Origin: Lachnospiraceae bacterium UBA3814
GTDB lineage: Bacteria > Bacillota > Clostridia > Lachnospirales > Lachnospiraceae
DNA length: 64,000 nucleotides
Direction: 5' to 3'
Assembly (NCBI GenBank): GCA_002368575.1
Contig: DFEA01000040.1
Coordinates: 1-64,000 of the forward strand
Shown: positions 40,674 through 49,373 of the stretch, piece by piece
Position numbering within the stretch: the stretch's first letter is position 1
Layout: each line of letters starts with the position of its first letter
The notes under the pieces: model-generated
What the model was told of the DNA's origin: nothing
Database searches by the model: none
The model's input: only the letters and a program-made list of their open reading frames with translations
Translations under genes and position numbers: made by a program

Positions 40674-41484
40674 ACAGGCTCTCCCTGAACTTTATAGTCC
40701 TTCTAACCTTTTCCATCAGAGCATCAAACCCTTCTTCGTCAAGCTGCTGTGCGCTGTCGCTCAAGGCATCCTTCGGGGACGGATGGACCTCGATCTCCAG
40801 GCCGTCACACCCTGCCATAACGGCGCTTAAGGACATCGGCCCGATCATTTCCGCTCTGCCCGTCGCGTGTGAGGGATCAACCACCACCGGCAGATGCGTC
40901 AGCTCCTTAAGAGCCGCCACCGCGCTCAGATCCAGCGTGTTTCTGGTATAGGTCTCAACGGTACGGATACCGCGTTCGCAGAGGATGACATCGTGATTAC
41001 CTTCCTTCATGATGTACTCCGCACAGTTGAGCCATTCCTCTATAGTCGCGTTCATCCCCCTCTTAAGCAGCACCGGCCGTCCGCAGCGTCCCACCTCCAC
41101 AAGCAGGGAATAATTCTGCATGTTTCTTGTCCCGATCTGCAGGACATCCGCATATTCGCTTATCAGAAAAACGTCCCTGGTATCCGTGACCTCGGTAACT
41201 ATGGGCAGTCCGAAGGCGTCTCCGGCCTTCTTCAGATACTGAAGTCCTACTCTTCCCAGCCCCTGGAAGGAGTACGGTGAGGTCCTCGGCTTGTACGCCC
41301 CGCCTCTGAGCATATTTGCTCCGGCCTTTTTTACGATCTCAGCCGCCTTCATCACCTGCTCCTCGGATTCAACGCTGCAGGGCCCTGCGATAACAAGGAA
41401 ATCCCTCCCCACGGTGATGTCCGAAACCTTAAATTCCGTTCTCTTTTCCTGAGCCTCAAGGCCTGCAAGCTTTAATCCGTACAT
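40666..41484 (-). CDS. aroF: 3-deoxy-7-phosphoheptulonate (DAHP) synthase, AroF type I-beta
   Basis: 272 aa. [72 protein letters not shown] and [10 protein letters not shown] are diagnostic of the core type I-beta enzyme, which joins PEP and erythrose 4-phosphate. The regulatory ferredoxin-like and chorismate mutase domains are absent, so it should not be feedback-inhibited through them. It overlaps an oxidoreductase (8 bp) and an acyl carrier protein gene (1 bp), and no other shikimate gene is near. Use in a special metabolite or in a 3-deoxy sugar acid is therefore possible. Confidence 0.9.
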   Translation of the reverse strand: MYGLKLAGLEAQEKRTEFKVSDITVGRDFLVIAGPCSVESEEQVMKAAEIVKKAGANMLRGGAYKPRTSPYSFQGLGRVGLQYLKKAGDAFGLPIVTEVTDTRDVFLISEYADVLQIGTRNMQNYSLLVEVGRCGRPVLLKRGMNATIEEWLNCAEYIMKEGNHDVILCERGIRTVETYTRNTLDLSAVAALKELTHLPVVVDPSHATGRAEMIGPMSLSAVMAGCDGLEIEVHPSPKDALSDSAQQLDEEGFDALMEKVRRTIKFRESLYE

Positions 41485-41732
41485 TACGCTTCCTCTGTTT
41501 TCTTACGGATCATCTCCACCAGGCCTCCCACAGTCTGAAAATCAGAAGAGGTGAGCTCCGAATCGTCAAAGCTGATCCCGAACTCATCCTCAAGCTCCAT
41601 AACAAAGCTGACGATGCCTACTGAATCGATATATCCGTTTTCTATGAAATTAAAGCCGTCAATATCCGACCCGGCAGGGATATCATATTCACTCTGGATA
41701 TGCTCCAGTACAAACTCTCTTATCCTGTCCAT
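41484..41732 (-). CDS. Acyl carrier protein
   Basis: 82 aa, acidic four-helix carrier. The phosphopantetheine attachment serine is in GYIDSVGIVSFVMELEDEF. It would carry an acyl or aminoacyl group loaded by the AMP-forming ligase seven bases upstream. Its stop codon shares a base with the aroF start. The unusual DSV instead of DSL and the pairing with a dedicated ligase suggest a specialised carrier and not the fatty-acid AcpP. Confidence 0.9.
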   Translation of the reverse strand: MDRIREFVLEHIQSEYDIPAGSDIDGFNFIENGYIDSVGIVSFVMELEDEFGISFDDSELTSSDFQTVGGLVEMIRKKTEEA

Positions 41733-41738
41733 CCTGAT

Positions 41739-43283
41739 CTATGCCTCCTGTGCTCTTACCGTTTCAAATATTTTATTCCTTACAAGCTTTCCCATGGGAT
41801 TCCTTGGCAGCGTGTCAAGGAAAAACACATAATGTGGCTGCTGGAAATCCGCCAGCCTCTTTGCGCAGTACAGCTTAATGCTCCTCTCCGATATCTCGGA
41901 GGCCTCTTCCTTTACAACCGCAAGAGCGACCACCTCCCCGAGCCTGTCATCGGGATATGAAAAGGCCGCACATTCCTTTACTCCCTCGGCCTGCGATACT
42001 GCCTGCTCCACATCGTAAGGATATACATTTATACCGCCAGTGATTATAAGCTCCTTCTTCCTGCCGCAGAAATACAGATATCCGTCCTCATCCAGTCTCC
42101 CGAGATCACCGGTCCTGAAATACCCATCCTGGGTAAACGCGTTGTCCGTAAGCTCCCGCTGCCCGTAATACCCGTTGAAAATGAGCCCGGTCTTTATGGC
42201 TATCTCTCCGATCTCGCTGGAGGGAAGCCCCTCTCCCTCATCATTGATCACTTTTATGTCCGCCTCCGGTATGGCCTGTCCCACAGACTGCTGCTTGCTC
42301 TCGGCCTCCCTGAAATTAATGCTGGTGGCGGTAGAGGTCTCGCTGGTTCCGTACATCTCGTGAAAATCGCATTTAAGCTTCTTAATAAGCTCCGTTCTAA
42401 CATGGGGCTCCAAAAGTGCCGACGAGGATACGATAGACCGAAAGCCCGTTATGTCAGGCGCAAAGGGGCTGGAAAGGAGCTGGGCTATCTGTCCGAGCTG
42501 CGCTGAAACAGCTATGGTAAAGGTCACCCTCTGCTCGCTGGCGCACTTAAGCCACAGATTGGCGGTAAATCTCGGAAGCAGTATGGATTCAGCCCCTATT
42601 GTGAGCGGAAGCATCACAAGCCTCTCAGCAAGCGAATGATAAAGAGGTGTGGCCGCCAGCACCCTGTCGTTTTCGGTTATGTCATACAGCCTGATATGGG
42701 CCTCTATACGCTTTAATTTGTTGTTCTGGGTGAGCTCTATTGGCTTTGGTACCCCGGTGGAGCCTGAGGTCATGGTGAGTATCCAGGTCTCATCCCCCGT
42801 GATCCCGTCCATCTGCGGTATCCTGTCCTCCGAAGAAAGCACGCTGTCAAAGGTATCGCAGCCTTCAGCCTCTCCATCCAGGCAGAGCCTCAGTCCTGTG
42901 CTGCCGTTAAACGTAAACTTTTTCCAGAAGGACCTTCTGGCTATTATGTGCTTTACCCTTCCCGCTTCAAAGGCGGTCTTTATCGCCTCCTCCGGGAGGG
43001 TCGGATTGATCGGGGCAAGCCCCGCGCCTATCGCCGCGGACGCAAGCATCAGAGCCGCGGATTCGATGCTGTTGTTCATCGGGATCCCGATGATATCGTT
43101 TCTTTCTACCCCCCTGCTCTTAAGATATGCCGCATATCTGCATACCAGTGACGAAAGCTCCCCATAGGTCATTTCCTCGCCATCGCACCATATTGCGGTC
43201 TTATCCGGTTTTTCCTTTACCTGTTTAAAAAAAAGTTCTGCTATGCTTCCCATAAACCTGTCCCTGTCCGCGCCGGTTTTCAA
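41739..43283 (-). CDS. AMP-forming acyl-CoA/acyl-ACP ligase
   Basis: 514 aa of the ANL superfamily. Core motif ILTMTSGSTGVPKPIELTQN, YGTSETSTATS, GYFRTGDLGRLDEDGYLYFC, GRKKELIITGGINVYPYDVE, and the C-terminal catalytic lysine in NPMGKLVRNK. It activates a carboxylic acid as acyl-AMP and passes it to CoA or, given the neighbour, to the carrier protein at 41484. The substrate is not predictable. With the DAHP synthase and a hexapeptide acyltransferase nearby, a dedicated acyl decoration of a sugar is a reasonable guess. Confidence 0.88.
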   Translation of the reverse strand: MKTGADRDRFMGSIAELFFKQVKEKPDKTAIWCDGEEMTYGELSSLVCRYAAYLKSRGVERNDIIGIPMNNSIESAALMLASAAIGAGLAPINPTLPEEAIKTAFEAGRVKHIIARRSFWKKFTFNGSTGLRLCLDGEAEGCDTFDSVLSSEDRIPQMDGITGDETWILTMTSGSTGVPKPIELTQNNKLKRIEAHIRLYDITENDRVLAATPLYHSLAERLVMLPLTIGAESILLPRFTANLWLKCASEQRVTFTIAVSAQLGQIAQLLSSPFAPDITGFRSIVSSSALLEPHVRTELIKKLKCDFHEMYGTSETSTATSINFREAESKQQSVGQAIPEADIKVINDEGEGLPSSEIGEIAIKTGLIFNGYYGQRELTDNAFTQDGYFRTGDLGRLDEDGYLYFCGRKKELIITGGINVYPYDVEQAVSQAEGVKECAAFSYPDDRLGEVVALAVVKEEASEISERSIKLYCAKRLADFQQPHYVFFLDTLPRNPMGKLVRNKIFETVRAQEA

Positions 43284-43309
43284 AAAACCGTGCGCTTATG
43301 CTCAAATAC

Positions 43310-43942
43310 TTATAACGGCATAAATCTGGCCGGGTTTCCAAAGGTCTTCATTCCCGCAGGCACATCCTTAAGCACAACGCTCCCTATGCCGATATACGCG
43401 TCGTCGCCTACCTGAACATCCTGTGCGATCGCCGCGTTCGCGCCTACAAATACCCTTTTTCCTATCCTCACGTTTCTCAGTATGCTGCACATCCCGCTTA
43501 AGGTCGTATAATCATCTATAAATACATCATGTCCGACTCCGGAGGAAAACACGGTGACGAATTTACCTACCGTGGAATTAACCGACAGCTTGGAATACGG
43601 GAACATGATAAGCCCCTCTCCGTAGTGGCTGAATTCCGTGATCCTGGCTGTAGGATGAATGATCGGCGGAAAGACCGCGCCCTTTTCCTTAAGCTCTCTG
43701 GAGCGAAGCTCCTTGGCCCCGGGGTCTGCGATCGCCATTGCAAATACCTCTCCCTCCTTTGGATTCCAGTCGCTGTTCCTTCCGACGATCCTGTAATCAC
43801 ATTCCACGCCCTTAAGCGCATCAAAGTTATTGTCCAGAAAGCCGCCGATCTCCCATGTGGGGCTGACTTCGTTTATCTCCTTAATGATCTGTAAAAGCTC
43901 CTTGCCCAATCCCCCTGCGCCTACTATATATATTTTATCCAT
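43310..43942 (-). CDS. NeuD/PglD-like sugar O- or N-acyltransferase
   Basis: 210 aa. An N-terminal Rossmann-like domain (IYIVGAGGLGKELLQIIKEI) is followed by a left-handed beta-helix of hexapeptide repeats (VGKFVTVFSSGVGHDVFIDD, then IGKRVFVGANAAIAQDVQVG). The catalytic histidine lies in SGVGHDV. NeuD acetylates sialic acid or its precursor, and PglD and WbpD acetylate amino sugars. Adjacent to neuA, neuC and neuB homologues, which favours NeuD. The donor might instead be the ACP-bound acyl group made by the downstream genes. Confidence 0.85.
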   Translation of the reverse strand: MDKIYIVGAGGLGKELLQIIKEINEVSPTWEIGGFLDNNFDALKGVECDYRIVGRNSDWNPKEGEVFAMAIADPGAKELRSRELKEKGAVFPPIIHPTARITEFSHYGEGLIMFPYSKLSVNSTVGKFVTVFSSGVGHDVFIDDYTTLSGMCSILRNVRIGKRVFVGANAAIAQDVQVGDDAYIGIGSVVLKDVPAGMKTFGNPARFMPL

Positions 43943-44011
43943 CCTGCTGACTCCTTCTGCGCGATCCGCCTTTTTCCTGCTGATCTGATGAGCTGACCGG
44001 AAACCATCAGA

Positions 44012-44704
44012 TCATTTTCCGTACAGCTCCCTGTATACAGCCTGTGCCACTTTAAAATCAAACTCATCATCTATGTCTACAGAGTATTTTCTGTCCATGA
44101 TATACGCAAAGACGCCTTCCGCAAACAGATTCCTGTGGTTTTTTATAAAATATCCCGTGTTTATCAGGTAGATTGCCCCGTTTATCCTGTAGTATTTTTC
44201 AAAATCCTGCCGCTGCTTACCGTCACCGCCTCCGAAGCCGGACATATCCCCGTCCGGGCCCAGGGGATGAAACCACGCGGGAGGATGGTCCGCCTCACAA
44301 ACCGAAAATACCGCATTTGCCTTCTTGCTTTCGTACAGCTTAAAGGCCTGCCTGATATGCTCTCCCGTTCTTAAGGGGCTGGTGGGCTGCAGCAGGGTAA
44401 CGGTATCAAAGCTTTTCCCGAGCTCCTCGTATTTTCGAAGGACCTCAAGCACCGCATCCCAGGAATCGGCCTTATCCGAAGACATTTCCGCGCTTCTTAA
44501 AAACGGGACATCCGCGCCGGAGCTGCGGGCTATCTCCGCGTATCTTTCAGAATCCGTCGAAACATGGATCGTATCAAAAAGCCCCGACTCCTTTGCCGCG
44601 TTTACCGAATACGCCAGTAACGGTTTTCCGGCCAGCTCCTTTATATTTTTATCCTTAAGTCCCTTTGAGCCGCTTCTTGCGGGTATAACAGCAATATTTC
44701 CCAT
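44012..44704 (-). CDS. neuA: CMP-nonulosonic acid cytidylyltransferase (NeuA/LegF-like)
   Basis: 230 aa from ATG 44704, with GGGGGGAAGG upstream; the frame to 44725 overlaps neuC. Signature IAVIPARSGSKGLKDKNIKE, then TLLQPTSPLRTGEHI and the metal-binding region YSVDIDDEFDFKVA. Activates a nonulosonic acid with CTP to its CMP derivative, the donor for glycosyltransferases. Which acid (sialic, legionaminic or another) cannot be told from the sequence. Confidence 0.9.
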   Translation of the reverse strand: MGNIAVIPARSGSKGLKDKNIKELAGKPLLAYSVNAAKESGLFDTIHVSTDSERYAEIARSSGADVPFLRSAEMSSDKADSWDAVLEVLRKYEELGKSFDTVTLLQPTSPLRTGEHIRQAFKLYESKKANAVFSVCEADHPPAWFHPLGPDGDMSGFGGGDGKQRQDFEKYYRINGAIYLINTGYFIKNHRNLFAEGVFAYIMDRKYSVDIDDEFDFKVAQAVYRELYGK

Positions 44705-44714
44705 ACCTTCCCCC

Positions 44715-45878
44715 CTACAGGTCATAAAAGCTCTTCTTCAGGTCAATGGTGCCGCATTCAAGGGATCTTCTGATCTGTGCTATGATCCTCTCTGAGGTGT
44801 TTCCGTCCCCGAAGGGGCTGACCACATTTTGTGAAAGCTCCTTAAATTCCGGCGTCAGGGCCTTTGAGATCGCACGGACTATGTCCTCCTTCTTCGGACT
44901 GCAGCAGATCAGGTTATCTGCCATTATCCTCCCCTTCTGCCTGTCTCCTATGTTGACCACGGGTATTTTCATGGAGGGCCCCTCAGATATGCCGCTTGAG
45001 GAATTGCCCAGCATGAAGCTTGAGTATTTCAATGCTGACAGGTATCTTACAGCGCCGAGAGATGCGGTGTAAAACCAGTTTTCATGTCTTCTGCTTTCCT
45101 TCTCCCATATCTCGTTTATCCGCCTTCCGCCCGCGTCGGCATTTGATCTGGTAATGATATAGCGAAGCTCCTTAAAGGAGTCCATTGCCCCTATCAGCTC
45201 GTACAGCTGCTCCTCCATAGTAAGGTTTTCAAGTGTGACGGGATGAAAGGTGACCACCGCGTAATCATATCCGGACAGCTCAAAGCCAAGGGAGCTCTGA
45301 AGCTCGCCCAGTGTAAGCTTCGGGAGGAAGAGACAGTTCTCTACCCCCAGTGATCCTACATTAAACACCCTCTCCGGGTCCTCGCCCAGCTGTATGACCC
45401 TCTTCCTGTATACCTCACTTGAGGTAAAATGAAGGTAGCTCATTTTGGTGATGCTGTGCCTTAAAAATTCATCCACCGCACCCTCTGTGGTATCTCCCCC
45501 GTAAAGATGCGCTATGGGTATGCCAAGCATCGCCGCGGCAAAGGCGGCCCCGAAGACCTCAAATCTGTCGCCCAGCACGATAAGGTAATCGTAATCCCTG
45601 CCTTCGAAATAATCCGTAAAGCCCTTTATCGTATCTGCCGCAGCCCTTGCCATTCCTCCCCTGCTGTCATCGTCAAGCGGGATCCTTATACTCTCTGTAA
45701 TGGAAATACCGTCTTTTTCAATGGCCCTGCGGGTCTCTCCGAAAAGCGGATCCAGATGGCTTCCTGTTATCACGAAATCAAGAGCTATATCCTCCGCGCT
45801 GTTCAGTTTTATTATAAGCGGCTTCAACAGATCATATTCCGCCCTGCTGCCGCTCACCAGACATATCCTATAACTCAA
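44715..45878 (-). CDS. neuC: Hydrolysing NDP-N-acetylglucosamine 2-epimerase (NeuC/LegG-like)
   Basis: 387 aa. GSRAEYDLLKPLI at the N-terminus, VLGDRFEVFGAAFAA, HLYGGDTTEGAVDEFLRHSI, VTFHPVTLEN and the C-terminal GNSSSGISEGPSM are signatures of the hydrolysing 2-epimerase family that releases ManNAc or a 6-deoxy diamino analogue. It overlaps neuB by 11 bases. Together with neuB and neuA it gives a complete minimal route from UDP-GlcNAc to CMP-Neu5Ac. Confidence 0.9.
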   Translation of the reverse strand: MSYRICLVSGSRAEYDLLKPLIIKLNSAEDIALDFVITGSHLDPLFGETRRAIEKDGISITESIRIPLDDDSRGGMARAAADTIKGFTDYFEGRDYDYLIVLGDRFEVFGAAFAAAMLGIPIAHLYGGDTTEGAVDEFLRHSITKMSYLHFTSSEVYRKRVIQLGEDPERVFNVGSLGVENCLFLPKLTLGELQSSLGFELSGYDYAVVTFHPVTLENLTMEEQLYELIGAMDSFKELRYIITRSNADAGGRRINEIWEKESRRHENWFYTASLGAVRYLSALKYSSFMLGNSSSGISEGPSMKIPVVNIGDRQKGRIMADNLICCSPKKEDIVRAISKALTPEFKELSQNVVSPFGDGNTSERIIAQIRRSLECGTIDLKKSFYDL

Positions 45879-46869
45879 TGGGCTCGTCCTCCGAAAAATC
45901 CCTTATCGCCTTAGTGCCTATCACCTCAAACCACCTCATTGGAGATATCCCGTTTGCGGGCCGCTTGGCCATTATGTTTTCCTCTGTCAGGACCTCTCCC
46001 TTTTTGATATCACGCAGTGCTACGATGCTTTTTCTGGCAATGACTATATTCCCCGTTTCAGAGGGACTGGGTCTCTTCACACCGTCGCCCAGCGCCTTTT
46101 CTATATTTCTTATAGAGGAGACCATGGCCTTTAATTCATCAGGCTCAAGGCTTGCCCTGTGGTCGGGTCCCGGCATCCTGCGGCTTAAGGTAATATGCTT
46201 TTCTATGATCACCGCTCCCATGGCAACGGCCGCGATCGGGACCTCGATCCCCCTTGTATGATCGGAGTATCCCACCTCAAGGCCGAATCTCTCCCTCATG
46301 GTCTTCATTGCGTTTAAATTTACATCCTCAAAGGGGGTGGGATATTCCGTATTGCAGTGCAGAAGCGTTATATCCTCCGTTCCGTTTTCCCTGAGCACAT
46401 TGATGGCGGCCTCTATCTCCTCCGGATAACACATTCCGGTAGACAGAACGACAGGCTTTTTCGTCCTTCCTATGGCGATAAGGTACGGCAGATGGGTTAT
46501 CTCCCCTGAGGGGATCTTCCAGAAGGGCATGTTGAAGGAGCTCAGGTATTCCACGCTGTCTACCGTAAAGGGCGTTGAAAGAAAGGTTATGCCCGTTCTT
46601 TTGCATTCCTCATTAAGCTCGTCAAAAGCGGAATAAGGCAGCGTAAGCTCTAAACACATATCCAGCTGGCTCCCCTCGGAGCCCGTGTTTTCCTTCTGGT
46701 AATCCGCCTTCTGCGCAAACTTTGACATTACATAGCTGGTCTTGCCGGTCTGAAACTTGACTATGTCCGCTCCGGCCTCTTTGGCAACATGTATCAGCTC
46801 CTTTGCGAGTCCCATATTTCCATTATGATTGATGCCCGCCTCGGCGATGATCAGTGTTCTGTTCCTCAT
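45868..46869 (-). CDS. neuB: N-acetylneuraminate/legionaminate synthase with SAF domain
   Basis: 333 aa. Barrel motifs AEAGINHNGNMG, VKFQTGKTSYVMSKFA, ADYQKENTGSEGSQLDM, FLSTPF, WKIPSGE, VVLSTGM and EKHITLSRRMPGPDHRASLE. The C-terminal SAF domain (RKSIVALRDIKKGEVLTEEN) is complete, unlike in the homologue at 28441. Condenses PEP with ManNAc or 2,4-diacetamido-2,4,6-trideoxymannose. Coupled to neuC by overlap. Confidence 0.92.
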   Translation of the reverse strand: MRNRTLIIAEAGINHNGNMGLAKELIHVAKEAGADIVKFQTGKTSYVMSKFAQKADYQKENTGSEGSQLDMCLELTLPYSAFDELNEECKRTGITFLSTPFTVDSVEYLSSFNMPFWKIPSGEITHLPYLIAIGRTKKPVVLSTGMCYPEEIEAAINVLRENGTEDITLLHCNTEYPTPFEDVNLNAMKTMRERFGLEVGYSDHTRGIEVPIAAVAMGAVIIEKHITLSRRMPGPDHRASLEPDELKAMVSSIRNIEKALGDGVKRPSPSETGNIVIARKSIVALRDIKKGEVLTEENIMAKRPANGISPMRWFEVIGTKAIRDFSEDEPIEL

Positions 46870-46957
46870 ATTTCCCCTTTCCGCGTTTTACTTTCCCGGC
46901 ACCGGTACGCTTTGCAGCTCCTTCGCTCAGGCATGAGCTCCGGATACATGCCGTTCC

Positions 46958-48001
46958 TTACTTTACATTCAGATGTCTCTTCATCCGTTCCATTTCATCA
47001 AGCTGTCCCATATCCAGCCAGTCCTCTTCATTTACGAGATAGGTTCCCACCTTCTCACCATCCCTTATGCAATTTTCAATAACATCTGTTATGTCAATTT
47101 TGGTGTTTCTCGGGATTTTCTTAAGAAAGCCCTGCTCTATCACATACAGCCCCGTATTTGTATAGAACTCAAAGGAGGGCTTTTCGGTGATGCCCGTAAC
47201 TTTTCCCTGACTGTCCGTTTCAATGGTTCCATAAGGGATCGTCACCTTTTTTCTCGCACATACGATCGTTATCAGGTTTTTATCCGCCCTGTGCCTTTCG
47301 ACCAGGTCGGCATAATCACACTGTACCAGTATATCACAGTTTGTAACGAATACAGTACTCTCATACCTTCCTTCGACAAGCTTCAGGCCACCGGCGGTCC
47401 CCCAGAATTCCGGTTCCTCGATAAAATCTATATCATAGCTGTTATCATTATCCTGAAAGAAGGATTTTATAAAATTCTTCTTATAGTTTACTATCATATC
47501 AAAATGATCGCAGGAATATTCCCCGAACCTGGACATTATATGCTCGGTTATGGTTTTATTCCCGATCGGTATCAGGGGCTTTGGAAGTATTTCCGTGAAG
47601 GGCCTGAGCCTGCTGCCCTTCCCTCCCGCCATGATTATCACCGGGAGCGCGACCCTCCTTTTCCTGAAATAACGGTTGCTTAAAAACCTTATATCCAGGA
47701 TGCGGCCTTCCTCGTCCACTATCGGAAGAGCGGTGATACACTTTTCCCGCATTAAGCTGTCATAATCTATCTGCTCGTTTGCCGGAACGCTTATCGGAGA
47801 ATAATTGGCCACCTCCTTTATGGGATGATCAAGATCGCCTCCCCTTATGATATAGCGACGCACATCGCCGTCGGATACCGCGGCGACGAGCTTATCATCC
47901 CTGCATACAAAAGCTACCGCATTCTCCCCCGCGTCTATGGTCTTCATAGTATCTACGATCTTTGTATCCTCTGAAACTATGTATAGTCCTAAATCAGTCA
48001 A
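46958..48001 (-). CDS. CBS-domain nucleotidyltransferase (PtmE-like)
   Basis: 347 aa. Residues 1-115 form a pair of CBS domains; from about 118 a sugar-1-phosphate nucleotidyltransferase follows (VIIMAGGKGSRLRPFTEILP, then KPLIPIGNKTITEHI and FVTNCDILVQCDY). The same architecture is found in Campylobacter PtmE, which makes GDP-glucosamine for legionaminic acid. Located next to neuB, neuC and neuA homologues, so it may supply the starting NDP-hexosamine. The CBS pair suggests control by an adenine nucleotide. Confidence 0.85.
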   Translation of the reverse strand: MTDLGLYIVSEDTKIVDTMKTIDAGENAVAFVCRDDKLVAAVSDGDVRRYIIRGGDLDHPIKEVANYSPISVPANEQIDYDSLMREKCITALPIVDEEGRILDIRFLSNRYFRKRRVALPVIIMAGGKGSRLRPFTEILPKPLIPIGNKTITEHIMSRFGEYSCDHFDMIVNYKKNFIKSFFQDNDNSYDIDFIEEPEFWGTAGGLKLVEGRYESTVFVTNCDILVQCDYADLVERHRADKNLITIVCARKKVTIPYGTIETDSQGKVTGITEKPSFEFYTNTGLYVIEQGFLKKIPRNTKIDITDVIENCIRDGEKVGTYLVNEEDWLDMGQLDEMERMKRHLNVK

Positions 48002-48012
48002 AGCAAACCCCT

Positions 48013-49350
48013 TTATCCTGTGATCCTTCTCAATCTGTCCTCTTTATCCCTTAAAAACCTCCTGTCAAACCTTGACAGACTGTCCTTGTATTTAATGATA
48101 TTCTTCTTTTTCCAGGGCATGAGCACACATAAAAGTCTCCATATCCTGCAGACGGTATCATTATAAAGTGTGGTTTTTACATATGTAAGCTTAGTCCCAA
48201 GCTCCAGCCTCTTTTCCTCCTTTGTGAGGCGGACCCTCATTTTCTTAAGCCTTTCCTTATCCCTTAATAAGGCTTCCAGATAATCACATATCCCGATATA
48301 GGCAGGCACATCGGTTTTTTTCCCGTATATCCTTTCCGCCTCCTCTTTGTTTACGGGATTCCATTCCGAGCTCATTGCAGACGGGTCATCCATGGCTTTT
48401 TCAAAAAGCTCGTAATCGGTTATATACCTGTCCCTCCGAAAGAGTGCTATCGCCAGGCCGCTGTCGATTATACCCTTTTCCTTTCCGAGCGCAAAGCAGG
48501 GTATCCCCAGATAAAAGGCCTCCATTACGGATGAGCTTATCCAGGTGGTGAAGGCGTCTGCCACATGTATCCACTGCTTTATTGAATACTTCTTGATGCA
48601 GACAAAATTATCATGCTTTTTTTCAAGCTCCTCTATTCTTCCGATGCTCTGATATTCAGAGGGATGAGGCCTGTAAATGAAGATCGTGTCATCGTGGGTG
48701 CTCAGATATCTGCTCCACCATTCCGTAAGCATTTCGGAGCATTCCGTTTCATAGTCGTACATGGTCTTCCAGAAATCACCGAATCTGTTCATCTTGTAGC
48801 GCAGGCTTTCCTCTGTCTGGCATTCCGATATGGTGCAGAAATCCGAAGCAAACAATATCCATTTTTTATTTACATCCAGCCCAAATTCCTCTGCCAGATA
48901 TTTTTTATCATAAAAATAATCCTTAAAGCGGGGGCTGCAAAGATCGAACTGCACGGGCCCCGAGGGTATGATATATTCGTTCCTCACCCCTGCCCTTTTC
49001 ATATAGCCGGCGGCGGTTTCTCCCCAGCACAGATGGGCTGCTTCCTTTGCCCTGCCCTGCGGAAGGAAGATGGATATATCGGCTTCATTGGAAAAGCCTA
49101 TCTGCTCCTCCTGAAGATTGACCCAGGCCGCCTCCTTGTAGGGAACAGAGCATAATGCCGACATCACATTGGTATCTCTGCAGCTTGGGACCACATATAT
49201 CCTCGGATGGTAAAAAAAGCTCTTCCAGAAATCCCTCCAGTACATATTTACGAGCTTTACCTTAAAGCCTCTTCTTTCCAGCTCGAGCTTTATGAGCAGA
49301 TCGTTTTCATAGCTCCTCTCAACCAGTTCATAAAAGATCAGACAGTCCAT
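48013..49350 (-). CDS. Surface-carbohydrate glycosyltransferase-like protein (GT-B fold)
   Basis: 445 aa from ATG 49350, preceded by GAGAGGGG; the longer frame begins with GTG at 49371. N-terminal part CLIFYELVERSYENDLLIKL suggests the surface-carbohydrate/BFO_1060-type group. The C-terminal half has FIYRPHPSEYQ and SSSVMEAFYLGIPCFALGKE, typical of the acceptor-side and nucleotide-binding site of GT-B enzymes similar to polysialyl- and CDP-glycerol transferases. The position directly before the nonulosonate genes suggests it transfers that acid to the glycan (inference). Basic C-terminus may bind membrane. Confidence 0.6.
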   Translation of the reverse strand: MDCLIFYELVERSYENDLLIKLELERRGFKVKLVNMYWRDFWKSFFYHPRIYVVPSCRDTNVMSALCSVPYKEAAWVNLQEEQIGFSNEADISIFLPQGRAKEAAHLCWGETAAGYMKRAGVRNEYIIPSGPVQFDLCSPRFKDYFYDKKYLAEEFGLDVNKKWILFASDFCTISECQTEESLRYKMNRFGDFWKTMYDYETECSEMLTEWWSRYLSTHDDTIFIYRPHPSEYQSIGRIEELEKKHDNFVCIKKYSIKQWIHVADAFTTWISSSVMEAFYLGIPCFALGKEKGIIDSGLAIALFRRDRYITDYELFEKAMDDPSAMSSEWNPVNKEEAERIYGKKTDVPAYIGICDYLEALLRDKERLKKMRVRLTKEEKRLELGTKLTYVKTTLYNDTVCRIWRLLCVLMPWKKKNIIKYKDSLSRFDRRFLRDKEDRLRRITG

Positions 49351-49373
49351 TTTACCCCTCTCTGCGCTCACGC

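Noticed and set aside
39906..40688. 260-aa plus-strand open frame
   Set aside because: Shadow of the Gfo/Idh/MocA oxidoreductase on the other strand; composition is rich in Pro, His and Cys, as expected from antisense reading.
46930..46952. Hairpin GGCATG/CATGCC upstream of neuB
   Set aside because: Only six pairs around an eleven-base loop, within chance expectation for this length.
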